The translations under genes and the position numbers were made by a program. A stretch of 64,000 nucleotides of DNA from an uncultured Flavobacteriaceae bacterium (GTDB lineage: Bacteria > Bacteroidota > Bacteroidia > Flavobacteriales > Flavobacteriaceae). Under the pieces are notes generated by a model. The model saw nothing but the letters and a program-made list of their open reading frames with translations, searched no databases and was not told the DNA's origin. The stretch lies in contig CANLWB010000011.1 in assembly GCA_947494695.1 (NCBI GenBank), positions 124,001-188,000 of the forward strand, written 5' to 3'. The first letter of the stretch is position 1. Every line of letters starts with the position of its first letter. This document shows positions 62,934 to 64,000 of this stretch, piece after piece.

Positions 62934-64000
62934 TTATTTTTTTGGCGATACATACAGACCATTTTGAGGGTCGTCATTGTCGGCAATAAGTTTTCTTTGA
63001 TGTGCATAAAGCTTTTGATATAAAGTGCCGGCAACCTTCAATACTTTAGCCCCATATTCAAGGAAGATGTCCTTCACTTTAGCTTCATTGATATCGGCAG
63101 CAAGTAGTAAAGCTTCTCCTTCTTTGGCAACGTCCTTAGCTGCTGCAAGCTCTAGTTTACAATCGGTAAAAATAGCTTTGTATTCTACAGTTTCTTCTGC
63201 TGTTCGATCTCTTTTGGAATATGAATACCCATCGTCCATCAAAACTCCAAGCCCTCTATTAGAGTATACAGTTGTAGAATGACCCAATTCTTTGGCAAGT
63301 TCTTCGGCATACGATGCCGAGCCTCCTCTTCCCGATTTACAGGATAGCAAGTCTATAACCTCATTGGTTTCGTTGACTCCTGAAGCCATTAAAAGACTAG
63401 CAAGTTTTTTGGCGCTCATACCAGCATAACTACCTCTCTGACCATACCCATGTCCTCGAAGGCCTATTTGTTCATCTTTTATGTCCGATTTGCCCAAAAT
63501 AGATAGCAAAGTAACCCTATCATCAATACCGTTGATAAGCATTTGGTATATACCTACAAATTGGTTAAAGTCCAATTGAGATTTTTCTACAACAATAATA
63601 CGTTGTATAATTTCTTGCCTTTGTGTGGAATTCTGATTATTCCCGGAGTTATATAAATCTACTAAAAGACCTCCATCGAATTGAGAAAAATCGACTGTAG
63701 ATCTTGCAGGCATACTATTAGCTTTAGCTCCCATCACATCGGCTTCTTTTTCTAAATGTTGGTCATCGTTTATATTAACCTTGCCTTTCATTTGCATAGT
63801 AGGTTTTACACGTCCTTGCTTTTGCTGAACAACATGCCAGGCTTCATGTGGTAGGTGTTTTTCCTGGCCGGATGCCATATGAATATTGGTGCCTTGAGCA
63901 TAGGCGTGCGCATTTAATTGTGCGGGTTTATCTGAATTGAAATGTACCTTGACATCGTCCATTGAGTAACCGGAGAGATTTTCAATTCCAGACTTTAAAT
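62934..64000 (-). CDS. DUF4157 (eCIS-core) protein with C80/CPD-like C-terminal domain, 5' end outside the window
   Basis: The frame is open to the right edge and reads LKSGIENLSGYSMDDVKVHFNSDK before and through the first internal ATG (63962), which is the standard beginning of a DUF4157 domain, so the gene starts outside the window. Counting from that ATG, the HExxH-like motif HEAWH is at 39-43 followed by VVQQKQGRVKPTMQ. A long middle part leads to a domain (about 120-260) with GLRGHGYG (His171), GMSAKKLASLLM and VIDLLSCKSGRGG (Cys208), then AEELAKELGHSTTVYSNRGLGVLMDD. This His/Cys spacing recalls the RTX/MARTX cysteine protease domain (C80). DUF4157 proteins are linked to contractile injection systems and toxin loading. 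Confidence 0.85.
   Translation of the reverse strand, partial: LKSGIENLSGYSMDDVKVHFNSDKPAQLNAHAYAQGTNIHMASGQEKHLPHEAWHVVQQKQGRVKPTMQMKGKVNINDDQHLEKEADVMGAKANSMPARSTVDFSQFDGGLLVDLYNSGNNQNSTQRQEIIQRIIVVEKSQLDFNQFVGIYQMLINGIDDRVTLLSILGKSDIKDEQIGLRGHGYGQRGSYAGMSAKKLASLLMASGVNETNEVIDLLSCKSGRGGSASYAEELAKELGHSTTVYSNRGLGVLMDDGYSYSKRDRTAEETVEYKAIFTDCKLELAAAKDVAKEGEALLLAADINEAKVKDIFLEYGAKVLKVAGTLYQKLYAHQRKLIADNDDPQNGLYVSPKK

Overview
The window is AT-rich chromosomal DNA of a Bacteroidota bacterium, almost certainly a marine or polysaccharide-degrading member of the Flavobacteriaceae. The evidence is three SusC/SusD outer-membrane glycan-uptake pairs, a T9SS C-terminal sorting domain, a VCBS/ASPIC lipoprotein, hybrid AraC regulators with membrane-embedded N-termini, a DUF5686 outer-membrane protein, and several promoters matching the Bacteroidota consensus TTG-N19/20-TAnnTTTG. 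No rRNA, tRNA, CRISPR array, intact insertion sequence or prophage was recognised.

Layout. 1-3.5 kb: the end of one SusC/SusD pair (SusC runs in from the left). 3.7-6.0 kb, minus strand: a membrane-anchored, possibly beta-propeller protein followed by two tandem copies of a small exported four-cysteine protein; a decayed piece of the propeller gene lies between the copies. 6.6-9.0 kb: four tightly packed genes (TM2 protein, PD-(D/E)XK nuclease of HsdR-N type, secreted thermonuclease, secreted Cys/His-rich protein). 9.0-26.5 kb: a carbohydrate-utilisation region with an SSS symporter, an AraC regulator, a GPH-family symporter, a GH3 beta-glucosidase, a cupin-AraC regulator, SusC, SusD, a VCBS/ASPIC lipoprotein and the tail fragment of a second VCBS gene. 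26.6-30.6 kb: an Ala-rich lipoprotein, KDO transferase, a sugar aminotransferase and a UDP-glucose 4-epimerase. 30.6-31.7 kb: nine tandem units of about 123 bp, each carrying two mutually inverted hairpins. 32-38.4 kb: a further AraC-SusC-SusD locus.

From 38.7 kb the region is mostly core metabolism: lspA, fabD, an FAD dehydrogenase, a T9SS-exported beta-helix protein, DinB and pyridoxamine-oxidase-like proteins facing a MocR regulator, a tandem NTF2-like protein, a GNAT gene broken by one amber codon, a 2TM-dihydrofolate reductase fusion with thyA nearby, a CNT nucleoside transporter, a bifunctional nuclease, etfBA, the pyruvate dehydrogenase E1 beta subunit and a DUF5686 protein. The right end has an AraC-SRPBCC pair, a small lipoprotein and the 3' part of a DUF4157 protein whose C-terminus resembles a C80/CPD-type cysteine peptidase.

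In the sugar-uptake loci SusC/SusD bind and import oligosaccharides across the outer membrane, BglX cuts beta-glucosides in the periplasm and the GPH and SSS symporters take the products into the cytoplasm, with AraC proteins as sensors. The features most worth follow-up are the duplicated leader/variable-core peptide locus, the hairpin repeat array, the nuclease cluster, the DUF4157-CPD protein and the 2TM-DHFR fusion.
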